A stretch of DNA of 64,000 nucleotides from an uncultured Schaedlerella sp. (lineage in GTDB: Bacteria; Bacillota; Clostridia; Lachnospirales; Lachnospiraceae). The stretch covers positions 1 to 64,000 of the forward strand of contig CAKSAJ010000010.1 of the NCBI GenBank assembly GCA_934435195.1, read 5' to 3'. Shown here in pieces: positions 15,474 through 25,112 of this stretch (its first letter is position 1; each line of letters starts with the position of its first letter). The position numbers were made by a program, and so were the translations under genes. The notes beneath the pieces are model-generated. The model did no database searches and was not told where the DNA came from. It saw only the letters and a program-made list of their open reading frames with translations.

Positions 15474-16082
15474 TTATTCTTCTGTCTCATCCTCGTTGCC
15501 AAGATATTCTGTCTCCACAAGTTCCCAAATTTCATCCCGACCTTGTTTTGTTACAGAAGAAAATGGAATAATCTTTGTTCCCGGAACTAAATTCAATCCC
15601 GTCTTTACCATTTTCACATGTTTCTGAACCTGACTTCTTTTCAATTTATCTAACTTTGTGGCAATAATAATCGGTTCAAATCCCTGTCCAACAATCCAAT
15701 CATACATCATCTTATCATTTGCAGATGGGTCATGACGGATATCTATCAACAAAAATACCGCTCTTAACTGTTTTGAACCATGAAGATATCTTTCAATTAA
15801 TTTTCCCCATTCGATTTTGTCTTTTTCGGAAACTTTCGCATAACCATATCCCGGAAGATCCACAAGATACATTTCTTCATTGATATTATAAAAGTTAATC
15901 GTCTGTGTTTTTCCTGGCGTTGCAGAAATTCTTGCATAAGATTTTCTGTTCATCAACGCATTGATCAAAGAAGATTTACCAACATTTGATTTACCTGCAA
16001 ATGCAATCTCTGGCAGTTCATTTTCCGGGAGTTTACTTGTAATACCACATACTGTTTCCAGGTTAATATTTTTAATTACCAT
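15474..16082 (-). CDS. engB: Ribosome biogenesis GTPase EngB/YsxC
   Basis: The 202-residue GTPase is needed for large-subunit assembly. G1 GKSNVGKSSL, the TPGKT G2 region, G3 DLPGYGYA, G4 TKLDK and G5 FSSV are all intact. The position after lon is the usual one in Firmicutes. The gap to lon is 27 bases, so the two are co-transcribed. The C-terminal acidic tail (GNEDETEE) is ordinary. Confidence 0.95.
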   Translation of the reverse strand: MVIKNINLETVCGITSKLPENELPEIAFAGKSNVGKSSLINALMNRKSYARISATPGKTQTINFYNINEEMYLVDLPGYGYAKVSEKDKIEWGKLIERYLHGSKQLRAVFLLIDIRHDPSANDKMMYDWIVGQGFEPIIIATKLDKLKRSQVQKHVKMVKTGLNLVPGTKIIPFSSVTKQGRDEIWELVETEYLGNEDETEE

Positions 16083-16109
16083 AACATTCTCCTATATCAT
16101 TTTTCTGTT

Positions 16110-18422
16110 TTACACCAGTGCTTCTTTCAATACTTCATCCATAGATTCTACCGGAATAATTTCTAAACCTTTTGTTATTTCAGAACTCAGTTCTTCTACG
16201 TCCACTTGATTTTCTTTCGGAACAAGCACAGTCTTAATTCCGGCATTCTTCGCAGCAAGCAGTTTTTCTTTTAAGCCACCAATCGGAAGTACTCTTCCCC
16301 TTAAGGTGATTTCTCCTGTCATTGCCAGATCTGCATGTACCTTTCTTTCTGTAATTGCAGATAAAATAGCTGTTGCCATTGTGATTCCTGCTGAAGGACC
16401 GTCTTTTGGCACTGCCCCTTCCGGAATATGTACGTGGATGTCGTGTTTTTCAAAGAAATCCGCAGCAATCTCGTATTTTTCACTGACTGAACGAATATAA
16501 CTGATTCCTGCCCCAGCCGATTCTTTCATTACATCGCCAAGCTGTCCTGTCAATGCAATCTCTCCTTTACCAGGCATTACATTTACTTCTATTTGAAGTG
16601 TATCGCCCCCAACACTGGTCCATGCAAGCCCTCGCACAATACCTACTTCATCTGCCGGATTAACCATCTGATATTTATACTTCTCTTTTCCAAGGTATTT
16701 ATGCAGATTCTTCTCTGTCACAGATATTTTCTTTTTATCTGTTGTCAGAAGTTCTTTCGCCGTCTTTCTGCAAATATTGCCGATTTCTCGCTCCATCTGT
16801 CTGACTCCGGCTTCCTTTGTATAATTTTCAGCGATTTTCCAGATTGCACGTTTGCTGATTGATAATGTATCGGAAGTCAGTCCATGTTTCTCTAACTGTT
16901 TTGGAATCAAATGCTCTTCCGCAATATGAAGCTTTTCGTTTTCTGTATAGCTGCTGATTTCTATAATTTCCATTCTGTCTAACAATGGACGTGGAATCGT
17001 CTGAAGTGAGTTTGCTGTAGCAATAAACAGTACTTCTGACAAATCCAATGGCACTTCCATGTAATGATCCTGGAATTTACTATTCTGCTCGCTGTCTAAT
17101 ACTTCAAGCAATGCAGAAAATGTATCTCCTTTATAATCTGAACTGACTTTATCAATTTCATCCAGCAGCATAACCGGATTTTTGACACCTGCAGTTTTCA
17201 AGCCATTCGCAATTCTTCCAGGCATTGCTCCTACATAAGTTCTTCGATGGCCGCGGATTTCTGCCTCATCACGAACACCACCAAGTGAAATGCGCACATA
17301 AGGTTTCTGAAGTGCTCTTGCAAGTGATCTTGCAATGGAAGTCTTTCCTGTTCCCGGAGGTCCTACCAGACAAAGTATCGGACTTTCACCTTTTTTTGTC
17401 AATGTTCGCACCGCAAGAAACTCTAACACTCTTTCCTTTACTTGTTCAAGGCCGTAATGATCTGCATCTAATATTTTTTCTGCATAAGCCAGGTCCGTAT
17501 TCTCTTTTACTGTCTTATTCCATGGCATTTCCAATAGTGTTTCAATATATGTACGTATAACACCAATTTCTGCCGGAGAATTCATAGAACTTTTGAATCT
17601 TTTTATTTCTTTAAATAATTTTTCTTTCACTTCTTTCGGTGCATTCATTTTCTTCGTTGCCGATTCAAATTCTTCTGCATCTGAAATCGTGGAATCTTCA
17701 CCAAGTTCTTCTCGGATCAGCTTTAATTGTTCTCTCAAAATGTATTCGCGCTGATGCTTATCTACTCGCTCTTTCACTTTTGCCTGTATTTCTTCTTTGA
17801 TTGCAATAATCTGCATTTCATTTACAAGCTTAAAGCAAAGTGTCTCGTAACGTTGTTCAAATTCTGTTTGATTTAAAATATCCTGAAGCTCCATATACGG
17901 CAACGGAACATTTGCAGCAATCTCATCCACCAGTTTTTTTACATCTTGAATCTCTAAAATTCCTCCGATAGACTCTTTTGAAAATTTACCATTTTTTGCT
18001 GCGTATTCTACAAAGATATCTTTTAATCCGCGTAGCATAGCCTGATCATCCAAAGTTTCAGACATCGCTTCGTCATCTTCTATTATTTCTACTTCTGCCT
18101 GTAAATATGGTGCATCATCACTCATATTTATCAAACGGCCTCTCACTTCTCCTTCTACGAGCACACGCAGTATCTGCTTTGGTAATTTCATAATCTGTTT
18201 TACTGTTGCAATTGTACCTATTTCAAATACGTCTTCTTGCGTCGGTTTCTCTGTCTCTATACTTTTTTGTGAAACCAGAAAAATTTTCTGTTCCTCTGCC
18301 ATTGCCTCCTGCACAGCTGCGATAGAGCTTTCTCTGCTCACATCAAAATGTACTATCATTTCCGGCATAATGGTAAGCCCTCGAAGGGGTACCATAGGAA
18401 GATTTAATCTTTGTTCTGCCAT
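16110..18422 (-). CDS. lon: ATP-dependent protease LonA
   Basis: The 770-residue cytosolic protease has a LON substrate-binding domain (about 1-200), a helical linker, an AAA+ module with [13 protein letters not shown] and a C-terminal protease with the catalytic dyad Ser677 (PKDGPSAG) and Lys720 (GLKEKLLAAK). It degrades misfolded and regulatory proteins. It has its own promoter and an operator-like palindrome between clpX and lon, and engB follows at 27 bases. TAAGGAG precedes the ATG. Confidence 0.96.
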   Translation of the reverse strand: MAEQRLNLPMVPLRGLTIMPEMIVHFDVSRESSIAAVQEAMAEEQKIFLVSQKSIETEKPTQEDVFEIGTIATVKQIMKLPKQILRVLVEGEVRGRLINMSDDAPYLQAEVEIIEDDEAMSETLDDQAMLRGLKDIFVEYAAKNGKFSKESIGGILEIQDVKKLVDEIAANVPLPYMELQDILNQTEFEQRYETLCFKLVNEMQIIAIKEEIQAKVKERVDKHQREYILREQLKLIREELGEDSTISDAEEFESATKKMNAPKEVKEKLFKEIKRFKSSMNSPAEIGVIRTYIETLLEMPWNKTVKENTDLAYAEKILDADHYGLEQVKERVLEFLAVRTLTKKGESPILCLVGPPGTGKTSIARSLARALQKPYVRISLGGVRDEAEIRGHRRTYVGAMPGRIANGLKTAGVKNPVMLLDEIDKVSSDYKGDTFSALLEVLDSEQNSKFQDHYMEVPLDLSEVLFIATANSLQTIPRPLLDRMEIIEISSYTENEKLHIAEEHLIPKQLEKHGLTSDTLSISKRAIWKIAENYTKEAGVRQMEREIGNICRKTAKELLTTDKKKISVTEKNLHKYLGKEKYKYQMVNPADEVGIVRGLAWTSVGGDTLQIEVNVMPGKGEIALTGQLGDVMKESAGAGISYIRSVSEKYEIAADFFEKHDIHVHIPEGAVPKDGPSAGITMATAILSAITERKVHADLAMTGEITLRGRVLPIGGLKEKLLAAKNAGIKTVLVPKENQVDVEELSSEITKGLEIIPVESMDEVLKEALV

Positions 18423-18453
18423 CTTAATATCTCCTTATGTATCTCTATTTACA

Positions 18454-18487
18454 AACCAGTATCTGGTTAATTTTCGTATTTATTATA
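18454..18487 (-). promoter_or_regulatory. lon promoter with operator-like palindrome
   Basis: TATAAT at 18482-18487 (minus strand) has only a weak -35. The inverted repeat AACCAG-N3-CTGGTT (18454-18468) falls just past the predicted start, where a repressor would block transcription. It matches neither CIRCE nor the CtsR box. Confidence 0.5.
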
Positions 18488-18500
18488 ACTCTCATCTATA

Positions 18501-18541
18501 TAAAAAGAAAGCGGATACCCAGTATTCACCTAGTTACCCGC
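18501..18541 (-). terminator. clpX terminator
   Basis: GCGGGTA pairs with TATCCGC (18535-18541 with 18511-18517, one G-T pair), followed on the minus strand by TTTCTTTTTA. It separates clpX from lon. Confidence 0.7.
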
Positions 18542-18620
18542 CTCTCGTTATCTTTTTGCAGCCAAACTGCTAAATTCTGATTCATCTGTCGTTGCCAGAA
18601 TCAACTTACAAGCAACAATA

Positions 18621-19892
18621 TTATGCACTTTCAGATGTTAAAAATGACTGACGCTCTTCTCCGTCACGTTGATACAACGGCTTGCTCTTTCCATTCACAA
18701 CATCTTTTGTGATTCTGCATTCTTTGATGGTTTCATCTGATGGAACTTTAAACATCGTATCCATCATGATATCTTCCATAATTGCACGCAGACCTCTGGC
18801 TCCTGTTTTTCTAGCCATCGATGTTTCCGCAATTGCATTCAGAGCCTCACGATCAAATTCCAAATTCACACCATCCAGCTCCAGTAATTTCTGGTACTGT
18901 TTAACAATGGAGTTCTTCGGTTCTGTCATAATACGAACCAATGCTTTCTGATCAAGCATATCTAATGAAACTGTAATTGGTAATCTACCTACCAATTCTG
19001 GAATCAAACCAAACTTTGTTAAATCCTGCGGTAAAATCTGCTTCAGCAGAACATCTACATCGTATTCGTGCTGCAACGCAATCTCTGCATTAAATCCAAT
19101 AGATTTTTTATCCAGACGAGTCTCAATGATCTTCTCAATTCCTTCAAATGCTCCACCACAAATAAAAAGTATATTTGTAGTATCAATCTGAATCAATTCC
19201 TGATGAGGATGTTTTCTTCCTCCCTGTGGTGGTACCGAAGCAACTGTTCCCTCAATAATTTTCAAGAGAGCCTGCTGTACTCCCTCTCCCGATACATCTC
19301 GGGTAATTGATGGATTTTCAGACTTTCTTGTAATCTTATCAATCTCATCAATGTAAATAATTCCATGTTCTGCACGCTCAATATCTCCATCCGCTGCCTG
19401 GATGACTTTGAGAAGGATATTCTCAACATCTTCTCCAACATATCCTGCCTCTGTCAATGCAGTTGCGTCTGCTATTGCAAATGGAACATTTAAAATCTTT
19501 GCAAGGGTCTGTGCAAGAAGTGTCTTTCCGCACCCAGTTGGTCCGAGCATTAAAATATTACTTTTTTGAAGTTCTACTCCCAAATCCTGACCTGCCATAA
19601 TCCTCTTATAATGATTATAAACAGATACTGCCAGCACTTTTTTCGCCTCATCCTGACCAATTACATAATCATCCAAAAACGCCTTGATTTCTTCCGGTGT
19701 TAAAAGATTAATATCAGAGAATCTGTTTCTCTCTTCATATTCAAATTCTTCTTCGATAATCTCAGAACAAACTTCAACACACTCATCACAGATGTAGGAG
19801 CCATTTGGACCTGCAATTAACTTGCGTACCTGGTTCTGTGTTTTATTACAGAAAGAACATCTGACTGTATCATCACCGATTTTTCCTGCCAT
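18621..19892 (-). CDS. clpX: ClpX, ATP-binding unfoldase of the ClpXP protease
   Basis: The 423-residue protein has the N-terminal zinc finger Cys12, Cys15, Cys35, Cys38, then AAA+ Walker A GPTGCGKT and Walker [10 protein letters not shown]. Pore and ClpP-docking segments are present. It recognises tagged substrates, unfolds them and feeds ClpP. It starts about 30 bases after clpP on the same strand, in the usual tig-clpP-clpX order. Confidence 0.97.
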   Translation of the reverse strand: MAGKIGDDTVRCSFCNKTQNQVRKLIAGPNGSYICDECVEVCSEIIEEEFEYEERNRFSDINLLTPEEIKAFLDDYVIGQDEAKKVLAVSVYNHYKRIMAGQDLGVELQKSNILMLGPTGCGKTLLAQTLAKILNVPFAIADATALTEAGYVGEDVENILLKVIQAADGDIERAEHGIIYIDEIDKITRKSENPSITRDVSGEGVQQALLKIIEGTVASVPPQGGRKHPHQELIQIDTTNILFICGGAFEGIEKIIETRLDKKSIGFNAEIALQHEYDVDVLLKQILPQDLTKFGLIPELVGRLPITVSLDMLDQKALVRIMTEPKNSIVKQYQKLLELDGVNLEFDREALNAIAETSMARKTGARGLRAIMEDIMMDTMFKVPSDETIKECRITKDVVNGKSKPLYQRDGEERQSFLTSESA

Positions 19893-19922
19893 ACTACTCT
19901 CACCTCATATTGCACTCACTTC

Positions 19923-20504
19923 TTAGTGATTGGCAATTACTTCATCAATTAATCCATATTCTTTCGCTGCCTGTGCAGACATAAAGTTATCTCTCTCTGT
20001 ATCTTTCTGGATAACTTCTAACGGCTGTCCTGTATTGGCTGCCAAAATCTCATTTAATTTCTGACGTGTGCGCAAAATATGTTCTGCTGCGATCTGAATC
20101 TCTGTTGCCTGTCCTTGCGCTCCGCCCGATGGCTGATGGATCATAATCTCTGCATTCGGAAGTGCAAAACGTTTTCCTTTTGTACCTCCGGAAAGAAGAA
20201 ATGAACCCATACTTGCAGCCATACCGATACATACTGTAGATACATCACATTTGATATACTGCATTGTATCATAAATTGCCATCCCGGCTGTCACAGATCC
20301 TCCTGGACTGTTGATATACAGCTGGATGTCTTTATTTGGATCATCTGCTTCCAGGAAAAGAAGCTGTGCCACGATAATATTTGCAGACACATCTGTTACT
20401 TCTTCTCCCAAAAAGATAATTCTATCTTTTAACAATCTAGAATAGATGTCGTAGGAGCGTTCTCCTCGGCTTGTCTGTTCAATGACATATGGTACTAAAC
20501 TCAT
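19923..20504 (-). CDS. clpP: ClpP, serine protease subunit
   Basis: The 193-residue serine protease forms double-heptamer chambers. The catalytic triad is Ser98 (GMAASMGSF), His123 (MIHQPSGG) and Asp172. The length is standard for housekeeping ClpP and there is no second clpP nearby. It lies between tig and clpX, 31 and 30 bases from each, consistent with one transcript. Confidence 0.97.
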   Translation of the reverse strand: MSLVPYVIEQTSRGERSYDIYSRLLKDRIIFLGEEVTDVSANIIVAQLLFLEADDPNKDIQLYINSPGGSVTAGMAIYDTMQYIKCDVSTVCIGMAASMGSFLLSGGTKGKRFALPNAEIMIHQPSGGAQGQATEIQIAAEHILRTRQKLNEILAANTGQPLEVIQKDTERDNFMSAQAAKEYGLIDEVIANH

Positions 20505-20535
20505 AAGACTGTCAGCTCCCTTCTATATTCGCATC

Positions 20536-21822
20536 TTAGCCTTCTACTGATGCATCTGTAATCAATGTTACAGCTTCCTGAACTGCGATATCCTCTTTCA
20601 TCTGAGCAGCTTCTGCTTCTCCCATGTACTCTTTGAGTTTATCAAATTCCATCTGATATGCATCTGCCATCTTCTGGATTTCTTCATCTAAACGTTCGTC
20701 AGATACTTCAATGTTCTCTGCTTTTACAATTGCTTCAAGAACAAGTCTTGTTTTGATTCTCTTAACAGCCTGTGGCTCGAACTCTTCCATCATCTTTTCC
20801 TGTGTCAGTCCTGTGAACTGGAAGTACTGCTCTACTGTCAGTCCCTGCTGCTGGATACGACGTGCAAAATCATCTGCCATCTGTCTTACCTGAAGATCGA
20901 TCATTGGCTGTGGAATATCCATCTCAGCATTCTCGATTGCCTGCTCTACTGCCTGATCTTCTTTCTTTGATTTTCCTTCAGATTCTTTTCTGTCTTTGAT
21001 TTTCTGTTTTACTTCTGCTCTGTATGCTTCCATTGTTTCGCACTCAGATACTTCTGAAGCAAATTCATCGTCAGCTTCTGGAAGCTCTTTTGCTTTGATA
21101 GCATGTACTGTACATTTGAATACAGCATCTTTACCAGCAAGCTCAGCTGCCTGATACTCTTCTGGGAATGTTACTTTCACTTCAACTTCTTTGTCGATCT
21201 CAGCTCCGATCAGCTGCTCTTCGAATCCTGGGATAAATGAACCAGAACCGATTGTCAGTGGATAGTCTGTTCCTTTTCCACCTTCAAATGCAACACCGTC
21301 TACGAATCCTTCAAAGTCAAGTGTTACGATATCTTTATCTTCAACTGCACGATCTGTTACTTCAACAGTTCTTGCATTGCGCTCACGCTCTTTATCGATT
21401 TCCTCATCTACTTCTTTCTGTGTAACTCTTGTAGAATATTTGTCTACTTTAAGTCCTTTGTACTCACCAAGTTTTACTTCTGGTTTTGTAGCTACTTCTG
21501 CTGTAAAAATGAAATCTTTTCCTTTTTCTAACTGTACGATATCGATAGATGGCTGTGAAACGATATCTAATTCACACTCATCATATGCTTTTCCATACGC
21601 TTCAGAAATCATCTTGTTTGCTGCTTCATCATAGAAGATTTCAGCTCCATACATTTTTTCGATCATCTGGCGTGGCACTTTCCCTTTACGGAATCCTGGA
21701 ATATTGATTTTTCCACGCTGTTTTAAATAAGCAGCCTGTAAAGCTTTCTCTACCTCTTCTGCTGCAACTTCGATAGTAAGTTTTGCCATGTTATGTTCTA
21801 ACTTTTCTACCTGTAAACTCAT
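20536..21822 (-). CDS. tig: Trigger factor, ribosome-bound chaperone and prolyl isomerase
   Basis: The 428-residue protein has the N-terminal ribosome-binding domain (GFRKGKVPRQMIEKMYG, about 43-60), a central FKBP-type domain (about 150-245) and a long helical C-terminal chaperone arm. It binds nascent chains at the exit tunnel. It is the first gene of the tig-clpP-clpX run, behind an AAGGAGG ribosome-binding site and a leader of about 185 bases. Confidence 0.96.
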   Translation of the reverse strand: MSLQVEKLEHNMAKLTIEVAAEEVEKALQAAYLKQRGKINIPGFRKGKVPRQMIEKMYGAEIFYDEAANKMISEAYGKAYDECELDIVSQPSIDIVQLEKGKDFIFTAEVATKPEVKLGEYKGLKVDKYSTRVTQKEVDEEIDKERERNARTVEVTDRAVEDKDIVTLDFEGFVDGVAFEGGKGTDYPLTIGSGSFIPGFEEQLIGAEIDKEVEVKVTFPEEYQAAELAGKDAVFKCTVHAIKAKELPEADDEFASEVSECETMEAYRAEVKQKIKDRKESEGKSKKEDQAVEQAIENAEMDIPQPMIDLQVRQMADDFARRIQQQGLTVEQYFQFTGLTQEKMMEEFEPQAVKRIKTRLVLEAIVKAENIEVSDERLDEEIQKMADAYQMEFDKLKEYMGEAEAAQMKEDIAVQEAVTLITDASVEG

Positions 21823-22080
21823 TTTTACTTCCTCCTTGATTTGTATCTTCTCAGCAGACTATGCATGCTGATTGATATTCTTTTATAATCGAAGATCATT
21901 TAGATCTCAACGCATGTTGTGCCTGCTGACATTCTATTGCACAACCCTGTTTATGCGTTTTTACACGAAATGTTTATCAGCCAGTTACTAATATACATTC
22001 GCAGTCATTGAAACAGTATAGCACAAACATCCCCTTATTTCCAGTGCTTTTTGCTGTTTTCTTAGCTTTTTGAAAAATTT
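21823..22080 (-). promoter_or_regulatory. tig promoter and long leader
   Basis: Minus strand: TGGAAA (22038-22043), 17-bp spacer, extended -10 TGC-TATACT (22015-22020). The leader of about 185 bases contains GTTGTGC/GCACAAC and CAGCA/TGCTG inverted repeats and could fold. I see no CIRCE, no CtsR box and no coding frame. Confidence 0.55.
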
Positions 22081-22629
22081 TTATACAAATAAAATAGATT
22101 CTTTTACTTCATTTGCTGCTTTTGCTCCGCATAAAACTTCTGTCAGCTTTAATGCGAATGGAATTGCTGTCCCCATTCCCCTGCTTGTAACAATGTGTCC
22201 GTCTTGTACAACCGGTTCAAACACAACTTCGGCACCTGTAAGCTGCTCCTCGAATGATGGATAACAGCAGGCTCTTCTTCCTTCCAAAATTCCATACTTC
22301 CCAAGCACACTCGGAGCTGCGCATATCGCAGCAATGTTCTTCTTCTCATTATGAAAATCTTTCAAAATGTTCTGCAACCCTTTATGCTCACCCAAATGTA
22401 ACGTTCCCGGCATTCCACCTGGAAGAACCAGCATATCTGCTACGCTAAAATCAGCCTCATCAAACATTTGATCTGCTTTTATGTTAATCCCATGTGCTCC
22501 ATGAATATCAAGAGTATCCATAATTGAAACTGTCGAAACTTCTACTTTTGCTCTTCTCAAAATATCAACAACCGTCAAGCCTTCTATTTCTTCAAATCCG
22601 TCTGCTAAAAATACACATACTTTTTTCAT
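22081..22629 (-). CDS. DJ-1/PfpI (ThiJ) family protein
   Basis: The 182-residue protein has the conserved cysteine in the nucleophile elbow, Cys103 in AAICAAPS, and GFEEIE near the N terminus, which supplies the partnering glutamate. The family includes deglycases, chaperones and redox sensors, so the exact reaction is open. The start is the ATG encoding MKKVCVF, 10 bases after GGAGGAGG. A TTG seven codons upstream overlaps that ribosome-binding site and is rejected. Monocistronic. Confidence 0.85.
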   Translation of the reverse strand: MKKVCVFLADGFEEIEGLTVVDILRRAKVEVSTVSIMDTLDIHGAHGINIKADQMFDEADFSVADMLVLPGGMPGTLHLGEHKGLQNILKDFHNEKKNIAAICAAPSVLGKYGILEGRRACCYPSFEEQLTGAEVVFEPVVQDGHIVTSRGMGTAIPFALKLTEVLCGAKAANEVKESILFV

Positions 22630-22791
22630 TGTACTGTTCCTCCTCCACAATTCAATTTAACAGTAATATTTTAATATACTCTTTCCGAACTAACAAGAAT
22701 CTTTGGCTTTTTTATTGAAATTAATCCCATTAAACCTTAAAATCATGTATATACTATAACTACACTTACTTATAAACATTAGGAGATTACC

Positions 22792-23274
22792 ATGGAAATT
22801 GAACGAAAATATTTAATTGATGCTACAAAACTGCCTTTTTCACCTGAAGATTATCCTGTTCATCACATCGAGCAAGGATATTTGTGCACGGAGCCTGTTG
22901 TACGCATCCGCAAAGATAATGAAGATTATTTTCTTACCTACAAATCAAAAGGACTAATGAGCCGGGAAGAATATAATCTCCCACTCACTAAAGAGGCTTA
23001 TGGCCACTTAAAATCTAAAGTTGATGGTCATATTATTTCAAAAAAACGCTATGTAATTCCTTTGGCACTTTTTATTATGCAGAGCACATATTCTGATTTA
23101 AAAATTGAATTGGATATTTTTTCCGAGGATTTACAGGGACTACTTCTCGCAGAAGTCGAATTTCCAGACGAAGAAAGTGCACTTTCTTTTGTACCTCCCG
23201 CATGGTTCGGCAAAGATGTAACATTTTCTTCTGAATACCATAACAGTAATTTAAGCCAACGCACTGTTTTGTAA
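22792..23274 (+). CDS. CYTH domain protein (triphosphate tunnel metalloenzyme)
   Basis: The 160-residue protein opens with MEIERKYL, the ExExK signature, and has alternating charged beta-strands (VRIRK, FLTYKSKG, KIELDIF, LAEVEFPD) that form the tunnel. Relatives hydrolyse tripolyphosphate or act on nucleotides, and a few are class IV adenylate cyclases. AGGAGATTACC precedes the ATG. It stands divergent from the DJ-1 gene and about 100 bases before the XRE regulator. Confidence 0.85.
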   Translation: MEIERKYLIDATKLPFSPEDYPVHHIEQGYLCTEPVVRIRKDNEDYFLTYKSKGLMSREEYNLPLTKEAYGHLKSKVDGHIISKKRYVIPLALFIMQSTYSDLKIELDIFSEDLQGLLLAEVEFPDEESALSFVPPAWFGKDVTFSSEYHNSNLSQRTVL

Positions 23275-23380
23275 TCATTTGTTTACATTTTATGTTTTTG
23301 CTCATTTTCGTTGCGTATGATTTTTTCCTTATTGGAAATTGATATAATAATCATATTAATTTTCAACAAGGAGGAGCATC

Positions 23381-23767
23381 GTGGCGAACTTACAGCTTGC
23401 AAAAAATTTACGAAAATACCGCAAAGCACGTGGTTATACACAGGACAAACTGAGCAAGTATCTTAACATTTCACGCCAAGCTTACTCTAATTATGAAAGA
23501 GCTAATCGTGATCCGGATATTGGATTGTTAATCAAACTATGCGAGCTTTATAACGTTTCAATGGAAGAACTCATCATTAAGCCTTTTAACCAAACATATA
23601 TCATCCATGAATCAGGAGATTACCATTTTGCTATTGAAGAAGGCTCTCCTGATTCCATTATCTTGATGCAAGATGAGATTGATTTGATTTTAAAATATCG
23701 TGATTCTTCTTCTGACACACGTGCCATGATTCATACGCTGTTAGATTCAGCAAATGCAGCGCACTAG
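23381..23767 (+). CDS. XRE-family transcriptional regulator
   Basis: The 128-residue protein has an N-terminal helix-turn-helix at about 6-60 (YTQDKLSKYLNISRQAYSNY) and a short acidic C-terminal part without a recognised domain. The start is a GTG behind a strong AAGGAGGAG. A TATAAT with a T-rich -35 region lies about 35 bases upstream. No partner toxin or phage genes are adjacent. Target unknown. Confidence 0.85.
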   Translation: MANLQLAKNLRKYRKARGYTQDKLSKYLNISRQAYSNYERANRDPDIGLLIKLCELYNVSMEELIIKPFNQTYIIHESGDYHFAIEEGSPDSIILMQDEIDLILKYRDSSSDTRAMIHTLLDSANAAH

Positions 23768-23771
23768 ACAA

Positions 23772-23820
23772 AAGAACCATAAGACTTACTTCTTGCAAGT
23801 AAATCTTATGGTTCTTTTAC
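23772..23820. terminator. Bidirectional terminator between XRE gene and hom
   Basis: A long stem, AAGAACCATAAGA...TCTTATGGTTCTT, extends inward with TTACTT/AAGTAA and is T-flanked on both sides. It serves the converging genes. Confidence 0.9.
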
Positions 23821-23859
23821 ATCTTTAAGCTATCTTTTATGTTTTATGAATCCACTGTT

Positions 23860-25077
23860 TTATTCTTCTATACGGATCATATGGATAATTCCAGGGAATT
23901 CTGCAGATTTTTCTTTATAACTTCCTTCTGTCATCTCTTCCGTAACAAAACCGAATTCATCATTCAATCCATCTACTTTCACAATCGAAACAGGACCAAA
24001 AGTGCTCTCCAAATGTGCCTTCATAGCCTCAGCGTCACCTTTGATTCGAACGAAAAATTTCTTACTCGTATTATCGAGTGGGAGAAGCTCTAACTTCTCA
24101 TTCTTCCACATTGTCATGATATTACGATTCAAATGTTTTGCCTCGTCAACAACATCTGCGACAACCGCACTCGCTGTTGGAAGTTTACCAGCTCCACTTC
24201 CGTAGAACATTGCATCTCCAAGAACATTTCCATGAACAAAAATCGCATTAAAAACATCATTTACATTGTAAAGAGGATGCTCTTTGTGCAGTAATGCCGG
24301 AGCTACAATTGCATGCAAATGATCGTTGTCTCTTTTACTTGATGCAAGTAATTTAATCGTCATTCCCATTTCTTTTGCATACATCATGTCTTCTTTTGTG
24401 ATATTTGTAATACCTTCTGTATAAATATCTTCAAAGTCAACCTGCTGTCCTGAAATCAAAGAAGATAAAATCGCGATTTTACGGCACGCATCGTATCCTT
24501 CCACGTCTGCTTCCGGATTTCGCTCTGCGTATCCTTTATCCTGTGCTTCTTTTAAAACTTCTGCATAATCTGCACCTTCATAGAACATTTTGGAAAGCAT
24601 ATAATTTGTTGTTCCATTTAAAATACCTGTTATTTCTTCAATTTCATCCGCTGTCAATGAAGAGTTCAAAGGACGGATGATCGGAATCCCGCCTCCAACA
24701 CTTGCTTCGAACAAGAAGTTAATATTCTTATCGCGGGCAATCGACAATAATTCCGCTCCATGTTTAGCTACCAATGCTTTATTTGATGTTGCAACACTCT
24801 TTCCAGCCTGAAGGGAACGTTTTACGAAAGTGTATGCAGGTTCAATTCCACCCATTACCTCAACTACAATCTGTACATCCGGATCTTCTACGATCACATT
24901 GAAATCATGTACCAGTTTCTCCTGTATCGGATCTCCCGGAAAATCTCTCAGATCCAGAACATACTTCACATTCAGCTCATCCCCGATTCTTTGGTTAATC
25001 CGTTCATGATTGGTATGAATGACTTCAACTACTCCTGATCCTACTGTGCCATAACCTAATACTGCTATATTTACCAT
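23860..25077 (-). CDS. hom: Homoserine dehydrogenase
   Basis: This 405-residue enzyme reduces aspartate semialdehyde to homoserine with NAD(P)H, the branch to threonine and methionine. It has GYGTVGSG at 8-15, the catalytic domain with GGGIPIIRPL and GILNGTTNY, and a C-terminal ACT domain (about 325-405) for feedback control. It starts 35 bases after prfB on the same strand. Confidence 0.95.
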   Translation of the reverse strand: MVNIAVLGYGTVGSGVVEVIHTNHERINQRIGDELNVKYVLDLRDFPGDPIQEKLVHDFNVIVEDPDVQIVVEVMGGIEPAYTFVKRSLQAGKSVATSNKALVAKHGAELLSIARDKNINFLFEASVGGGIPIIRPLNSSLTADEIEEITGILNGTTNYMLSKMFYEGADYAEVLKEAQDKGYAERNPEADVEGYDACRKIAILSSLISGQQVDFEDIYTEGITNITKEDMMYAKEMGMTIKLLASSKRDNDHLHAIVAPALLHKEHPLYNVNDVFNAIFVHGNVLGDAMFYGSGAGKLPTASAVVADVVDEAKHLNRNIMTMWKNEKLELLPLDNTSKKFFVRIKGDAEAMKAHLESTFGPVSIVKVDGLNDEFGFVTEEMTEGSYKEKSAEFPGIIHMIRIEE

Positions 25078-25112
25078 TTCATTCTCCCTTTCTTGCTATA
25101 TACATCTTCCAT

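Noticed and set aside
21823..22080. CIRCE or CtsR site before tig-clpP-clpX
   Set aside because: Neither the CIRCE inverted repeat nor tandem CtsR heptads occur. The inverted repeats present are short.
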